Shown piece by piece: positions 33,116 through 43,005 of a stretch of 64,000 nt of DNA. Each line of letters begins with the position of its first letter. Positions within the stretch are counted from its first letter, which is position 1. Location: the NCBI GenBank assembly GCA_038326325.1, contig JBBQJW010000005.1:113698-177697 (forward strand), in the 5' to 3' direction. The stretch is from UBA10324 sp038326325. GTDB lineage: Bacteria; Bacteroidota; Bacteroidia; Chitinophagales; UBA10324. Position numbers and translations under genes: made by a program. The notes under the pieces were generated by a model. The model was not told the origin of the DNA and searched no databases. It saw nothing but the letters and a program-made list of their open reading frames with translations.

Positions 33116-36100
33116 GTGAAAAATATTTTTTCTTCAGCTAAAAAATTACTCGTTTTAATCACAGTAATTTTTTGCTCATTAAATGTTCAGGCTCAGGTTC
33201 CTCAGGCACTCACTTATCAGGCCATTGCACGCAATGCTTCAGGTTCTGCAATCGTCAATTCTAATATCAGTATTCGCATTTCAATTAAAGATGTAAATGC
33301 AACAGGTCCAACATTGTATTCCGAAACTCAATCTGTAACAACTAATCAATTCGGATTATTTACAATGTCAGTAGGAACAGGATTGATTCAGTCAGGAAAT
33401 TTTTCAAACATCAATTGGGCCGCCGGATCAAAGTTTATGAAAGTTGAAATGGATCCTACGGGTGGTTCCGGGTATATTGATATGGGAACATCACAATTAT
33501 TAAGTGTGCCTTATGCTTTAATGGCAGGAAGTTTAGTGGGGGGGGCAGGTGGAGATAATTGGGGAACGCAGACGGCAAACACAAATACCACATTGACTGG
33601 AAACGGAACAACTGTTACACCCCTTGGAATTGCTCAGCAAGGAGCAGCGATTGGTCAGGTTTTAAAATGGAACGGAACTACATGGGCACCTGCAACAGAT
33701 TTAATCGGGAGTAGCGGTGGCGACAATTGGGGGACACAAACAGTAATTACAAGTTCAGCATTGACCGGCGGGGGCACTTTTTCTTCTCCATTAAACCTTG
33801 CGCAACAAGGTGCAGTTTCTGGACAGGTATTAAAATGGAATGGAGCAACATGGGCACCTGGAAATGATATTGATAACGATGCTCAAACACTTAACATTTC
33901 AGGATCAACTTTGACTATCAGTAACGGAAATTCTGTTTCACTGCCTGCCCAGATTAATTATGTAGCAGGAAGCGGAATTAATGTTACAGGAAATATTATA
34001 AGTAATATTGGCGATCTGAGTAGCACAAATGAATTACAAACTCTTTCTGTTGCAGGAAATCAATTAACTATTTCAGGGGGGAATTCTGTAGCAATTCCAA
34101 CAAATAATTATAGTTCGGGAACTGGAATCAGTGTAGCAGGAACCGTGATTTCGAATACAGCACCTGACCAGGTTGTTTCGTTGACAGGAGCAGGAAGCGC
34201 AAGTGTCGGGGGTGCTTATCCCAATTTTACAATTAGTGCAACTGATGCGCAAACACTTTCATTTAGCGGATCAACAATTTCAATCAGCAACGGAAACTCA
34301 ATTTCAATTCCTATACTGCCGCCTTATACTGCAGGCAATGGAATCAGTATTGCGGGTTCGGTTGTTACTAATTCATCTCCGGATCAAATTGTTTCTTTAA
34401 CAGGAATCGGCGGGGCAACTGTTACAGGAGTCTATCCGAACTTTACAATTAGTTCAACTGATAATGATGCACAAACTCTTTCTCTTGCAGGCAATATTTT
34501 AAACATTACCAATGGAAATTCTGTTACACTCCCCGTTCAATTGAATTATACATCCGGAGCAGGAATCGGAATCATTGGAACAATAATTACAAACTCAGCT
34601 CCTGATCAGATCGTTGCTCTCACGGGAACGGGCGCTACAACTGTTACAGGGATTTATCCGAATTTCACAATTAACTCGACAGATACAAACACTGATGCAC
34701 AAACACTTTTCTTGACGGGAAATAACCTTTCTATAAGTAATGGAAATGCTGTTACACTTCCCACTCAATTGAATTATACTGCCGGAACCGGAATTGGAAT
34801 TACAGGAACAGTAATCACAAACTCTGCTCCTGATCAGACTGTTACACTAATCGGAACAGGTGCATCAACTGTTACAGGCTCTTATCCGAATTTCACAGTT
34901 AACTCAACCGATGTACAAACACTTGCCATTTCAAACGATACAATTTTTATCAGTAATGGAAATAGCGTGGTTATTCCTGGCGGAAGTAACTATACAGCAG
35001 GAACTGGAATCACAATAGCCGGCAATGTTATTAATAACGGTGCGCCTGATCAGACTGTTACACTTACCGGAGCAGGCGCTACAACTGTTTCTGGTACTTA
35101 TCCTTCTTTCACAATTACTTCTACAGATAATAACACCACATACTCAGCAGGCGCCGGAATCGGAATTATTGGCAATGTAATTTCAAATATTTCTCCAGAT
35201 CAAACAGTGATTATGACAGGTGCCGGAATGTCAACTGTTACAGGTACTTATCCTGCTTTTACTGTAAATACAATTGCAAATACTGATGTTACACTGGCTG
35301 GAAACGGAACTGCTGTTACACCTTTAAAAATTGCACAGCAAGGAGCCACGAATGGCCAGACTTTAAAATGGAATGGCGCATCTTGGTTGCCGGCAAATGA
35401 TATTGATCAACAATCATTAGCGCTTGTTGGAAATATCCTTTCCATCACCAACGGAAATATGGTGACTTTACCAACCGGAACAACTTATACTGCCGGAATC
35501 GGAATCAGTCTCGCAGGAAATGTAATTTCAAACACCTCACCTAATCAGACTGTTTCACTTACCGGAACAGGAGGAACAACAATAGTTTCCGCATACCCAA
35601 ATTTTACAATTAATTCTCCAACCTATACTGCCGGTTTCGGAATTGGAATTGTTGGGAATGTAATTACCAATACTTCACCAAGTACATCTTACACAGTAAC
35701 TGCCGGTGGAGGGTTAAGTTTAGCCGGAACTGCTTTTAGCAATAATGCTCAAACAGATCTTACACTATCAGGTAACGGAACAACTGTTACACCTTTAAAA
35801 ATAGCTCAGCAGGGAGCCACAAACGGGCAGGTGTTACAGTGGAATGGAACAAGTTGGATTCCGGCAACTATGACTGCTGGAGGGGCACTTGGACAAACTG
35901 TAAATACAACTTTTGGTTCTGATACTATTGTTATTAATACATTTCCAATACAATATTTTTTAATTCCAGGTTTAACACAAACAATTAATGTACCTGTTGG
36001 ATACAGTGTTTTTATTTCCACTAATGGAGGTGTAACAGCAAGCGGAACAATTGTTGGTTCTTTTTCTATCATTGACATTGCAGTTTTTTTGGATGGACTA

Positions 36101-36340
36101 CCAATAACGAGTACCATTCCTACCTGCAGCGGAAAGGAAAGAATTTATACCGCATATACTACCTACCTGCTTGGTCCTTTTAATTATTGGAGCATGTCGT
36201 TAAGCACTGTTCTTACATCAGGATTGCATACAATTAGTGTTCAGGCAGAATTTGTTTCAGGAGGACTTGGTTGTAAAATAAGTGGTGACGCTTTAAGTAA
36301 TCAACAAGGTCAGCTAACAGTTATGCTCGTTAAAAATTAA
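33116..36340 (+). CDS. Giant repetitive secreted protein
   Basis: The frame starts with GTG at 33116 and encodes 1,074 residues. The signal peptide ends VQAQ (about residue 26). A conserved ~100-residue N-domain follows (PQALTYQAIARNASG, ISIRISIKD, LYSETQSVTTNQFGLF, AAGSKFMKVEMDP and LLSVPYALMAGS). From about 150 to 930 the protein is built of degenerate modules with cores like YTAGTGIGITG, VISNTAPDQTV and TVTGTYPNFTI. Between them lie GTTVTPLGIAQQGA and GQVLKWNGTTWAPA segments. The C-terminal ~140 residues are non-repetitive and lack a T9SS signal. It looks fibre- or tail-like. It heads a three-gene set with 36407 and 36958. Confidence 0.8.
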   Translation: MKNIFSSAKKLLVLITVIFCSLNVQAQVPQALTYQAIARNASGSAIVNSNISIRISIKDVNATGPTLYSETQSVTTNQFGLFTMSVGTGLIQSGNFSNINWAAGSKFMKVEMDPTGGSGYIDMGTSQLLSVPYALMAGSLVGGAGGDNWGTQTANTNTTLTGNGTTVTPLGIAQQGAAIGQVLKWNGTTWAPATDLIGSSGGDNWGTQTVITSSALTGGGTFSSPLNLAQQGAVSGQVLKWNGATWAPGNDIDNDAQTLNISGSTLTISNGNSVSLPAQINYVAGSGINVTGNIISNIGDLSSTNELQTLSVAGNQLTISGGNSVAIPTNNYSSGTGISVAGTVISNTAPDQVVSLTGAGSASVGGAYPNFTISATDAQTLSFSGSTISISNGNSISIPILPPYTAGNGISIAGSVVTNSSPDQIVSLTGIGGATVTGVYPNFTISSTDNDAQTLSLAGNILNITNGNSVTLPVQLNYTSGAGIGIIGTIITNSAPDQIVALTGTGATTVTGIYPNFTINSTDTNTDAQTLFLTGNNLSISNGNAVTLPTQLNYTAGTGIGITGTVITNSAPDQTVTLIGTGASTVTGSYPNFTVNSTDVQTLAISNDTIFISNGNSVVIPGGSNYTAGTGITIAGNVINNGAPDQTVTLTGAGATTVSGTYPSFTITSTDNNTTYSAGAGIGIIGNVISNISPDQTVIMTGAGMSTVTGTYPAFTVNTIANTDVTLAGNGTAVTPLKIAQQGATNGQTLKWNGASWLPANDIDQQSLALVGNILSITNGNMVTLPTGTTYTAGIGISLAGNVISNTSPNQTVSLTGTGGTTIVSAYPNFTINSPTYTAGFGIGIVGNVITNTSPSTSYTVTAGGGLSLAGTAFSNNAQTDLTLSGNGTTVTPLKIAQQGATNGQVLQWNGTSWIPATMTAGGALGQTVNTTFGSDTIVINTFPIQYFLIPGLTQTINVPVGYSVFISTNGGVTASGTIVGSFSIIDIAVFLDGLPITSTIPTCSGKERIYTAYTTYLLGPFNYWSMSLSTVLTSGLHTISVQAEFVSGGLGCKISGDALSNQQGQLTVMLVKN

Positions 36341-36406
36341 TCATCTTTTAATAAATTTCTCAAATCTTAAATCCTTTTTATTTTGCGCACTTTAAATTTT
36401 CACCAA

Positions 36407-36910
36407 ATGAAGTACTTATCTATTCTTGCTTTGCTTTTGTTCCCGTTTGTTTCTTCATCACAAAGTTTATCCCCTACTGTTATTGCCTCTTACGGTAAAT
36501 GGTCGGATAATGGGGGTTTCACTCTTTCGGCCACCAGTGGCGAAATGATGATTGAAACTTATTCATCAGCAAACAATTTTCTTACACAGGGTTTTCAGCA
36601 ACCTGAAAAAACTAATGTTGGTGTTCAGCAATTGTCTGACGATGGAATGACTGTTACGGTATTCCCAAATCCAACTTCAGATCTTTTAACCGTTAATCTT
36701 GAAGCAACAGATGCTGATGGATACGGTGCTGTTATGTATGATGTGTTAGGAAGAATGCTTGCGCTTCCCGGAACCCTTTACAGAAACCATACACAGTTAC
36801 AGCAAACATTTAATTTATTTCAGCTTCCTTCCGCTACATATTTTGTATGCATTGTAAATGCTCAGGGAGAAATTAATCACTCATTCAAAATTCAGAAAAT
36901 ATCTTTCTGA
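36407..36910 (+). CDS. Small T9SS type A sorting-domain protein
   Basis: From ATG 36407 the protein has 167 residues. It has a signal peptide ending SSSQS, a short domain with SYGKWSDNGGFTLSATSGEMMIETYSS and NNFLTQGFQQPEK, and a C-terminal T9SS type A domain (VFPNPTSDLLTVNL onward). The short domain is common in small Bacteroidota surface proteins. An earlier TTG at 36383 could start the frame, but the signal peptide begins cleanly at 36407. It lies between two giant repeat proteins, 66 bases after one stop and 47 bases before the next ATG, so all three could be one operon. Confidence 0.8.
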   Translation: MKYLSILALLLFPFVSSSQSLSPTVIASYGKWSDNGGFTLSATSGEMMIETYSSANNFLTQGFQQPEKTNVGVQQLSDDGMTVTVFPNPTSDLLTVNLEATDADGYGAVMYDVLGRMLALPGTLYRNHTQLQQTFNLFQLPSATYFVCIVNAQGEINHSFKIQKISF

Positions 36911-36957
36911 TATTTCTTTTAAACAACTTTTAAAAAATCAAACCCATTTATAAATTC

Positions 36958-39387
36958 ATGAAACATTTAATTACCCTTTTAACACTTTGTCTAATCAGTG
37001 TTTATTCATTTTCACAAATTCCTCAGGCATTAACATATCAGGCGGTTGCCAGAAATAATGCCGGAACAGCTTTAGTAAATACGAATGTCAGTATTCGTAT
37101 TTCCATTAAAGATTTAACTGCAATTGGCTCAACTATTTATTCCGAAACACATTCATCTACTACCAATCAATTCGGGCTATTTACATTATCTATCGGAACA
37201 GGTACAGTTGTATCTGGAACTTTCGCCACTATTCCATGGGCAGTTGGAGCTAAGTTTATGAAAGTAGAAATGGATCCTGCTGGAGGTTCTGCTTACATTG
37301 ACATGGGAACATCGCAATTGCTAAGTGTACCTTATGCGCTTGTTGCAGGTAGCGTTGTTGGTGGAAGTTCAGGAGGTGATGATTGGGGAACACAAACGGC
37401 TGTTACTAATAGTCCATTGTCGGGAAACGGAACAACTGGTTCTCCACTTGATATTGCACAACAAGGAGCAACCAATGGACAGGTTTTAAAATGGAATGGT
37501 TCAACATGGGCTCCTTCAAATGATGTTGGTGGTGGAACAGGTGACAATTGGGGAACACAATCTGTTGTTACAAACTCAACTTTATCAGGTCAAGGTATTA
37601 CAGGAAATGTTCTTGGTCTTGCTCAGCAAGGTGCTACAAGCGGACAGGTTTTAAAATGGAATGGTGTTGCGTGGGCACCTGCAGTTGATAATAATAGTGT
37701 TTACACACAAGGAACAGGAATAAACATTGTTGGAAATGTAATTACAAATACCGAACCCGACCAGACTGTTACACTAACAGGAACAGGAAACACTACTGTT
37801 ACAGGTACCTACCCGAACTTTACTATTAACTCTACTGGTGGCGGAGGTTCATACACAGCAGGAACAGGAATAAATATTGCCGGAAGTGTAATTTCAAATA
37901 CCGGTGATTTAAGTGCGACAAATGAAATTCAAACACTTGGATTATCAGGAAATCAATTATCGCTTTCATTAGGTGGTGGAACTGTTACACTTCCAACAGG
38001 AACAACTTACACTGCCGGAAGTGGGATCGGAATTGTTGGAAATGTGATTTCAAATACTGCGCCTGACCTGAATGTTACACTAACTTCGGGAAGTGGAATT
38101 AATGTAACAGGCGCTTATCCTAACTTCACTATAGCTGCAACAGGTGGTGGTGGCGGAATCAGTGGTTCAGGTACTACCAACTTTGTTCCTAAGTTCACTC
38201 CGAACGGAACTACACTTGGTAACTCTCAAATTCAGGATAATGGAACAAACCTTGGCGTTGCAACAGCTCCTGATGCGATCAACAAAGTTTTAATTGCCCC
38301 TGGCGCATCTACTACTGGTGGTTTGAAAGTTAATTATACGAATACCACGAATAATACTTATGGAATGAATGTTACAAGTGTAACAGGTAATTCATACATT
38401 GGATATACAGGCACAATAACTTTTGGAACATTGACAGGAACCAACCCTGAAATTTATGGATCTTCAAGTACTGGAGTTTCAGCCGGAATCTTTGGAGCTA
38501 CAAGTGGTACAAATACAAGTGCAGCTGTTGTTGGTCTTTCAAACAATTGGCATGGAGGATTTTTTGCTTCGAATGATTTACAAGGCGGTGTAGGTGCTGT
38601 TGGTTCTTATACTGGTGCAGCAGCAAGCTATGGTCTATTTGGAAATTATAGTGGAACTGTTGATACTGGAATTGGAGTGCTTGGATATAATGCTAAAGCA
38701 ACCGGCGGAATAAGTATTGGTGTTGAAGGAACTTATAATGCAGTAGCTTTTGGATTAGCTGTGGCAGGTGTGGGATATAATGGTGGAGTACCATTTGTTT
38801 ACAATGATTATGGAGTTTGGGGATCTTGTGATGGAACCTTTGGTGGATTTGCTGTTTATGCTGATGGTGACTTAACATGTACTGGTGCAAAGAATGCTTC
38901 TGTAGGAACCTCAGAAGGAAATCAATTAGTATATAGCATTGAAAGCCCTGAAGTTTGGTTTGAAGATTTTGGAACAGCTACTTTAGTAAATGGTCAAGTT
39001 ACTGTTAATCTTGATCCTCTTTATTTAGAAACAGTTTTTATTGATGCAACGCACCCAATGATTATAACTGTTACACCACAGGGAGATTGCAAAGGAATGT
39101 ATGTTGTTCCTGGTACCACTTCGTTTACAGTAAAAGAATTAAACAACGGAACTTCAAATACTACATTAAGTTACAGAATTACTTGCAGGCGTTTAAATTA
39201 TCAGGACCATCACTTTGGATCTGATATTACCTGGGGCGGGGGTGATACAAGAACCAAGTATCATTATGTTCAACCAAAACCAATTGATTATAATGCTATG
39301 AAGCAAATTTCAATTGAAGGAAAAAAGAATGCTATTGATAACAGTAAGAAATTTGAAAACAAGATTAGCTTGACTAATCCAAAATAA
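36958..39387 (+). CDS. Second giant repetitive secreted protein
   Basis: The 809-residue protein has a signal peptide (about 1-20). The same N-domain as the 33116 gene follows (PQALTYQAVARNNAG to LLSVPYALVAGS). About 250 residues of the same YTAGTGI, NTEPDQTVTL and TVTGTYPNFTI modules come next. The second half differs: Gly/Thr/Asn-rich (for example GVSAGIFGATSGTNTSA) and then a domain with SIESPEVWFEDFGTATLVNG, LETVFIDATHPMIITVTPQGDCKGMYV and RRLNYQDHHFG. That end resembles tail-spike or head domains of fibre proteins. No T9SS signal is visible. It probably arose by duplication of the 33116 gene. Confidence 0.8.
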   Translation: MKHLITLLTLCLISVYSFSQIPQALTYQAVARNNAGTALVNTNVSIRISIKDLTAIGSTIYSETHSSTTNQFGLFTLSIGTGTVVSGTFATIPWAVGAKFMKVEMDPAGGSAYIDMGTSQLLSVPYALVAGSVVGGSSGGDDWGTQTAVTNSPLSGNGTTGSPLDIAQQGATNGQVLKWNGSTWAPSNDVGGGTGDNWGTQSVVTNSTLSGQGITGNVLGLAQQGATSGQVLKWNGVAWAPAVDNNSVYTQGTGINIVGNVITNTEPDQTVTLTGTGNTTVTGTYPNFTINSTGGGGSYTAGTGINIAGSVISNTGDLSATNEIQTLGLSGNQLSLSLGGGTVTLPTGTTYTAGSGIGIVGNVISNTAPDLNVTLTSGSGINVTGAYPNFTIAATGGGGGISGSGTTNFVPKFTPNGTTLGNSQIQDNGTNLGVATAPDAINKVLIAPGASTTGGLKVNYTNTTNNTYGMNVTSVTGNSYIGYTGTITFGTLTGTNPEIYGSSSTGVSAGIFGATSGTNTSAAVVGLSNNWHGGFFASNDLQGGVGAVGSYTGAAASYGLFGNYSGTVDTGIGVLGYNAKATGGISIGVEGTYNAVAFGLAVAGVGYNGGVPFVYNDYGVWGSCDGTFGGFAVYADGDLTCTGAKNASVGTSEGNQLVYSIESPEVWFEDFGTATLVNGQVTVNLDPLYLETVFIDATHPMIITVTPQGDCKGMYVVPGTTSFTVKELNNGTSNTTLSYRITCRRLNYQDHHFGSDITWGGGDTRTKYHYVQPKPIDYNAMKQISIEGKKNAIDNSKKFENKISLTNPK

Positions 39388-39406
39388 TTTTTCAATTAAT
39401 AATTTT

Positions 39407-39443
39407 AAAAAGGTCGCTCCCGAAACTGGGAGCGACCTTTTTT
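39407..39443 (+). terminator. Rho-independent terminator after the repeat-protein set
   Basis: A 14-bp GC-rich stem (AAAAGGTCGCTCCC and GGGAGCGACCTTTT) with a 6-base loop and a run of eight T lies 20 bases after the stop. Confidence 0.9.
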
Positions 39444-39546
39444 TTGTCTTGTTACATAGTCATCAAACTGTAACTTGTTTGTGAATTTTATGATTGTGAA
39501 TTTCAATCGCTCACTATTCGGCTAAATTCGCTCCGCATAATTCTTC

Positions 39547-40452
39547 ATGTCTGTAACAGTTCAGGGGCTTACTAAAATTTATGGCGAACAAATAGCCATT
39601 GATAATATTTCATTTGAAGTAAAACCCGGCGAAGTGCTCGGCTTTCTCGGTCCCAATGGCGCAGGCAAAAGCACGACTATGAAAATACTGAGTGGGTTTA
39701 TTCCTCAAACAGAAGGCAAAGCATCGGTATGCGGTTTTGATGTAGAGAAAGATTCGCTCAAAGCAAGAAGCAAAGTGGGTTACCTGCCCGAGAACAATCC
39801 ACTTTACCTTGACATGTATGTGAAAGAATTTTTACAATTTGTTGCAGGATTGAATGGAATTAGGCGGAAGAACAGAAAAGCACGAATGGAACAAATGCTT
39901 GAAGTGACTGGACTCAAGCAAGAGATGAATAAAAAAATCGGAGCACTATCGAAAGGTTATAGGCAGCGTGTAGGCCTGGCGCAGGCGCTCATTCACGACC
40001 CTGAAGTTTTAATTTTAGATGAACCAACTTCAGGACTCGATCCGAATCAGTTGGTTGAAATCAGAAATCTGATTCGTGAATTGGGAAAAGAAAAAACTGT
40101 TATTCTTTCCACTCATATTATGCAGGAAGTGCAGGCATTGTGTCAGCGTGTGATAATTATTAATAAAGGAAAAATTGTTGCCAATGATTCAACCGAAAAC
40201 TTACAACGCACTTCGCTACAGGGAATTGTAGTTAAAGTAAGTTTCAAAGAAAGTGTAACAGAAAAATTGCTGAATGAAATTGCAGGTGTAACAGCTATAA
40301 AGAAAACAGGAGGAAATAATTTTGAGCTACATGCTGTAACAGATATTCAGGAAGCTGTTTTTCATTTTGCAGTGGAAAACAAACTCACCATACTTTCATT
40401 GCAACAGGAGAAACAAAACTTAGAAGACATTTTCAGAAAACTAACTGCATGA
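39547..40452 (+). CDS. gldA: Gliding-motility ABC transporter ATP-binding protein GldA
   Basis: The 301-residue protein is an ABC ATPase. Walker A is GPNGAGKSTT (about residues 36-45), the signature is LSKGYRQRVGLAQAL, Walker B is VLILDEPTSGLDP and the switch His is in LSTHIMQEV. It is the first gene of the gldA-gldF-gldG set, which in gliding Bacteroidota encodes an ABC transporter needed for gliding or for assembly of the surface machinery. The set lies in a window full of T9SS cargo. The start overlaps one CTGTAACAG word. Confidence 0.92.
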   Translation: MSVTVQGLTKIYGEQIAIDNISFEVKPGEVLGFLGPNGAGKSTTMKILSGFIPQTEGKASVCGFDVEKDSLKARSKVGYLPENNPLYLDMYVKEFLQFVAGLNGIRRKNRKARMEQMLEVTGLKQEMNKKIGALSKGYRQRVGLAQALIHDPEVLILDEPTSGLDPNQLVEIRNLIRELGKEKTVILSTHIMQEVQALCQRVIIINKGKIVANDSTENLQRTSLQGIVVKVSFKESVTEKLLNEIAGVTAIKKTGGNNFELHAVTDIQEAVFHFAVENKLTILSLQQEKQNLEDIFRKLTA

Positions 40453-40509
40453 TTTGATGATGAAATACAACTCGAAACCAGAAACTAAAAAACCAGAAAC
40501 ATTATTTTA

Positions 40510-41241
40510 ATGTTCACCATCTTCAAAAAAGAAATCAATAGCTTCTTTAGCAGCATCACAGGTTATGTGGTAATAATTGTGTTTCTGTTGGCTCTTGGTT
40601 TATTCGTTTGGGTTTTCCCTGACAGCAATGTGCTGGACTATGGTTACTCTTCACTCGATCCACTTTTCTTTTATGCGCCATGGATTTTTATTTTTCTCAT
40701 TCCTGCTATAACCATGAAATCTTTTTCAGAAGAAATAAAATCAGGAACAATAGAATTGCTCAGCACACGACCTGTAACAGATTTGCAAATTGTGCTGGGA
40801 AAATATTTCGCTTCACTTTTTCTGGTTGTGTTTTCAATTGCTCCAACACTTATTTATTTCTACACCATATATCAACTCGGAGCGCCAAAAGGAAACATGG
40901 ATATTGGTGCCACCTGGGGTTCTTTTATCGGGCTGATATTTTTATCTGCAACATTTGTAAGCATTGGTCTTTTTACTTCTTCCATATCAAGCAATCAGAT
41001 TGTTGCATTTATACTCGCTGTGTTTCTGTGCTTCTTTTCTTACCTCGCCTTCGATATGTTGAGCAAGCTGAATGTTTTTCAGGGAACGATTGATACACTC
41101 GTTCAGAATATTGGTATCAATTATCACTATCAATCTATCAGTCTCGGGGTGGTTGATACGCGCGATGCACTTTATTTTATTTCGTTCATTACCATTTTTA
41201 TTCTTCTTACTCGAACTTCATTGCAAAGCAAAAAATGGTAA
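40510..41241 (+). CDS. gldF: Gliding-motility ABC transporter permease GldF
   Basis: The 243-residue protein has six hydrophobic segments and begins MFTIFKKEINSFFSSITGYVV, the start typical of GldF/ABC-2 permeases. The conserved SFSEEIKSGTIELLSTRPVTDLQIVLGKYFASL segment follows the first loop. It should form the membrane part of the transporter with GldA and GldG. It follows gldA by 57 bases and precedes gldG by nine bases. The short gldA-gldF spacer contains a phrase repeat (ACCAGAAAC twice). Confidence 0.9.
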   Translation: MFTIFKKEINSFFSSITGYVVIIVFLLALGLFVWVFPDSNVLDYGYSSLDPLFFYAPWIFIFLIPAITMKSFSEEIKSGTIELLSTRPVTDLQIVLGKYFASLFLVVFSIAPTLIYFYTIYQLGAPKGNMDIGATWGSFIGLIFLSATFVSIGLFTSSISSNQIVAFILAVFLCFFSYLAFDMLSKLNVFQGTIDTLVQNIGINYHYQSISLGVVDTRDALYFISFITIFILLTRTSLQSKKW

Positions 41242-41250
41242 ACTGAAATC

Positions 41251-42975
41251 ATGAGCGACGCAAAAAGAAAATCAAACAAACAATCAATTCTCTTTCGCCT
41301 GCTGGTGGTGATTGGAATTATTGTGTTGCTGAATTTGCTTGCCTCGCGATTATTTTTTAGAGCTGATTTAACAAGTGATAAACGATTCACACTCTCGCGC
41401 AATACAAAAGTGATGTTGCGCGATTTGAAAGATAATGTGTTTGTAAAAGTTTATCTCATTGGTGATATGCCCGCAGGATTTAAGCGACTCGCAAATTCAA
41501 CCCGCGATCTTTTAGATGAAATGAAAATTTATGCGGGTGACAAATTGCAATATCAATTTGAAGATCCGCTCGAAGGAAAAACAGAAAAAGAAAAAAATGA
41601 CATTTTAAAAGAGATGGCTGAAAATGGTTTGGAACCAACCAATGTAACAGTCAAGGCAGAAGATGCTTATTCACAGAAATTAATTATCCCCGCTGCGGTA
41701 GTTTATTTTCATTCAGGAATAGGTGTTCCTGTAAATCTGCTCAACAACGAAAGCGGAATGAAATCGCAAAACGCGCTCAACAATTCCGAAGCACAATTAG
41801 AGTATAAATTTTCTTCGGCCATACAAACGCAGTTGTCACCAATTAAAACACGAATTACATTTTTGCGCGGGCACGGCGAAAAAGATTTGGGTTACTTGTA
41901 TGATTTTATAAAAACACTAACTGTGTTTTATGAAGCAGATACTTTAATGCTTGAGCGAGTGATTGATGTGAAGAAAAAAGCAGATGTGCTTGTAATTGTT
42001 CAGCCAACAAAATCATTTAACGAGCAGGATAAATTCAAACTCGATCAGTTTGTAATGAACGGCGGAAAAATTTTGTGGATGATTGATGCGCTCAATGCAT
42101 CGCTCGACAGTCTTGCACAAAAACCTTCGATGCTTGCGCTCGATTATCAACTCAATTTGGATGATCAGTTGTTTACTTATGGTGTGCGATTGAATCCGGG
42201 GTTGCTGATGGATCTGGTTTGCAACCCTGTTCCGTTAATGGTGCAGAGTAATAATCCCGCTGATAATCAACCACAGTTTAAATTATTTCCATGCACATTT
42301 TTCCCTGTACTTACTCCTGATGTTGTACATCACATCACTTATGGCATTGATGCTGTCAGCACGATTTTTCCTTCAACACTTGATACTGTTGCAACAGGCG
42401 GAATTAAAAAAACTGTACTGTTACACTCCTCGAAATATTCGAAATTGGTATTCTCTCCCTACATGGTTGATATGCGTGAGTTGAGAAAGCAACCTGAGGT
42501 AAATACTTTCTCCAAAAAAAATTATCCTGTTGCAGTTTTGCTTGAAGGAAAATTCAAGTCTCTTTATCAGAACAGAATGACGGATGAATTACAGGCAGTG
42601 CTTCGCGATTCTTTGAAAACTCCTTTCAAAGAATTAAGTGATGAAAATAAAATGATTGTTATTGCCGACGGCGATATGGCAAGCAATGATTTCGGAAAAA
42701 ATAATGAACCGTATTCACTTGGCTACTATAAATACACCAGCGATTATTTCAACAACAAAAATTTTCTGCTCAACTGCATTGATTATCTCACCAATAATTT
42801 AAACAACATTGAAACACGCGGCAAGCAAGTGAAACTTCGATTGCTTGATGCACAAAAAGTAAAGAGCGAAAAAACTTTCTGGCAATCCATTAATATAGGT
42901 ATTCCGATTTTGATAATGATACTTTTCGGAATTGTGTTTACAGTCATTCGCGTGAAGAGATATTCGAGATTATAA
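41251..42975 (+). CDS. gldG: Gliding-motility ABC transporter substrate-binding protein GldG
   Basis: The 574-residue protein has an N-terminal membrane segment (FRLLVVIGIIVLLNLLASRLFFRADLTSDKRFTLS), the large extracytoplasmic GldG domain and a C-terminal membrane segment (INIGIPILIMILFGIVFTVIRVKRY). In the middle, TRITFLRGHGEKDLGYLYDF and MNGGKILWMIDALNA match the family. In gldA-gldF-gldG systems this protein is the extracytoplasmic component. The C-terminal YSRL end and the short distance to the DUF4340 gene are usual for this operon. Confidence 0.9.
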   Translation: MSDAKRKSNKQSILFRLLVVIGIIVLLNLLASRLFFRADLTSDKRFTLSRNTKVMLRDLKDNVFVKVYLIGDMPAGFKRLANSTRDLLDEMKIYAGDKLQYQFEDPLEGKTEKEKNDILKEMAENGLEPTNVTVKAEDAYSQKLIIPAAVVYFHSGIGVPVNLLNNESGMKSQNALNNSEAQLEYKFSSAIQTQLSPIKTRITFLRGHGEKDLGYLYDFIKTLTVFYEADTLMLERVIDVKKKADVLVIVQPTKSFNEQDKFKLDQFVMNGGKILWMIDALNASLDSLAQKPSMLALDYQLNLDDQLFTYGVRLNPGLLMDLVCNPVPLMVQSNNPADNQPQFKLFPCTFFPVLTPDVVHHITYGIDAVSTIFPSTLDTVATGGIKKTVLLHSSKYSKLVFSPYMVDMRELRKQPEVNTFSKKNYPVAVLLEGKFKSLYQNRMTDELQAVLRDSLKTPFKELSDENKMIVIADGDMASNDFGKNNEPYSLGYYKYTSDYFNNKNFLLNCIDYLTNNLNNIETRGKQVKLRLLDAQKVKSEKTFWQSINIGIPILIMILFGIVFTVIRVKRYSRL

Positions 42976-43005
42976 ATTTGTTTTGCATCGCATAACTTCT
43001 ATTCT

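Noticed and set aside
33116..39387. Prophage tail-fibre genes
   Set aside because: The modules and N-domain resemble fibre proteins, but both proteins have signal peptides and no other phage gene is near.
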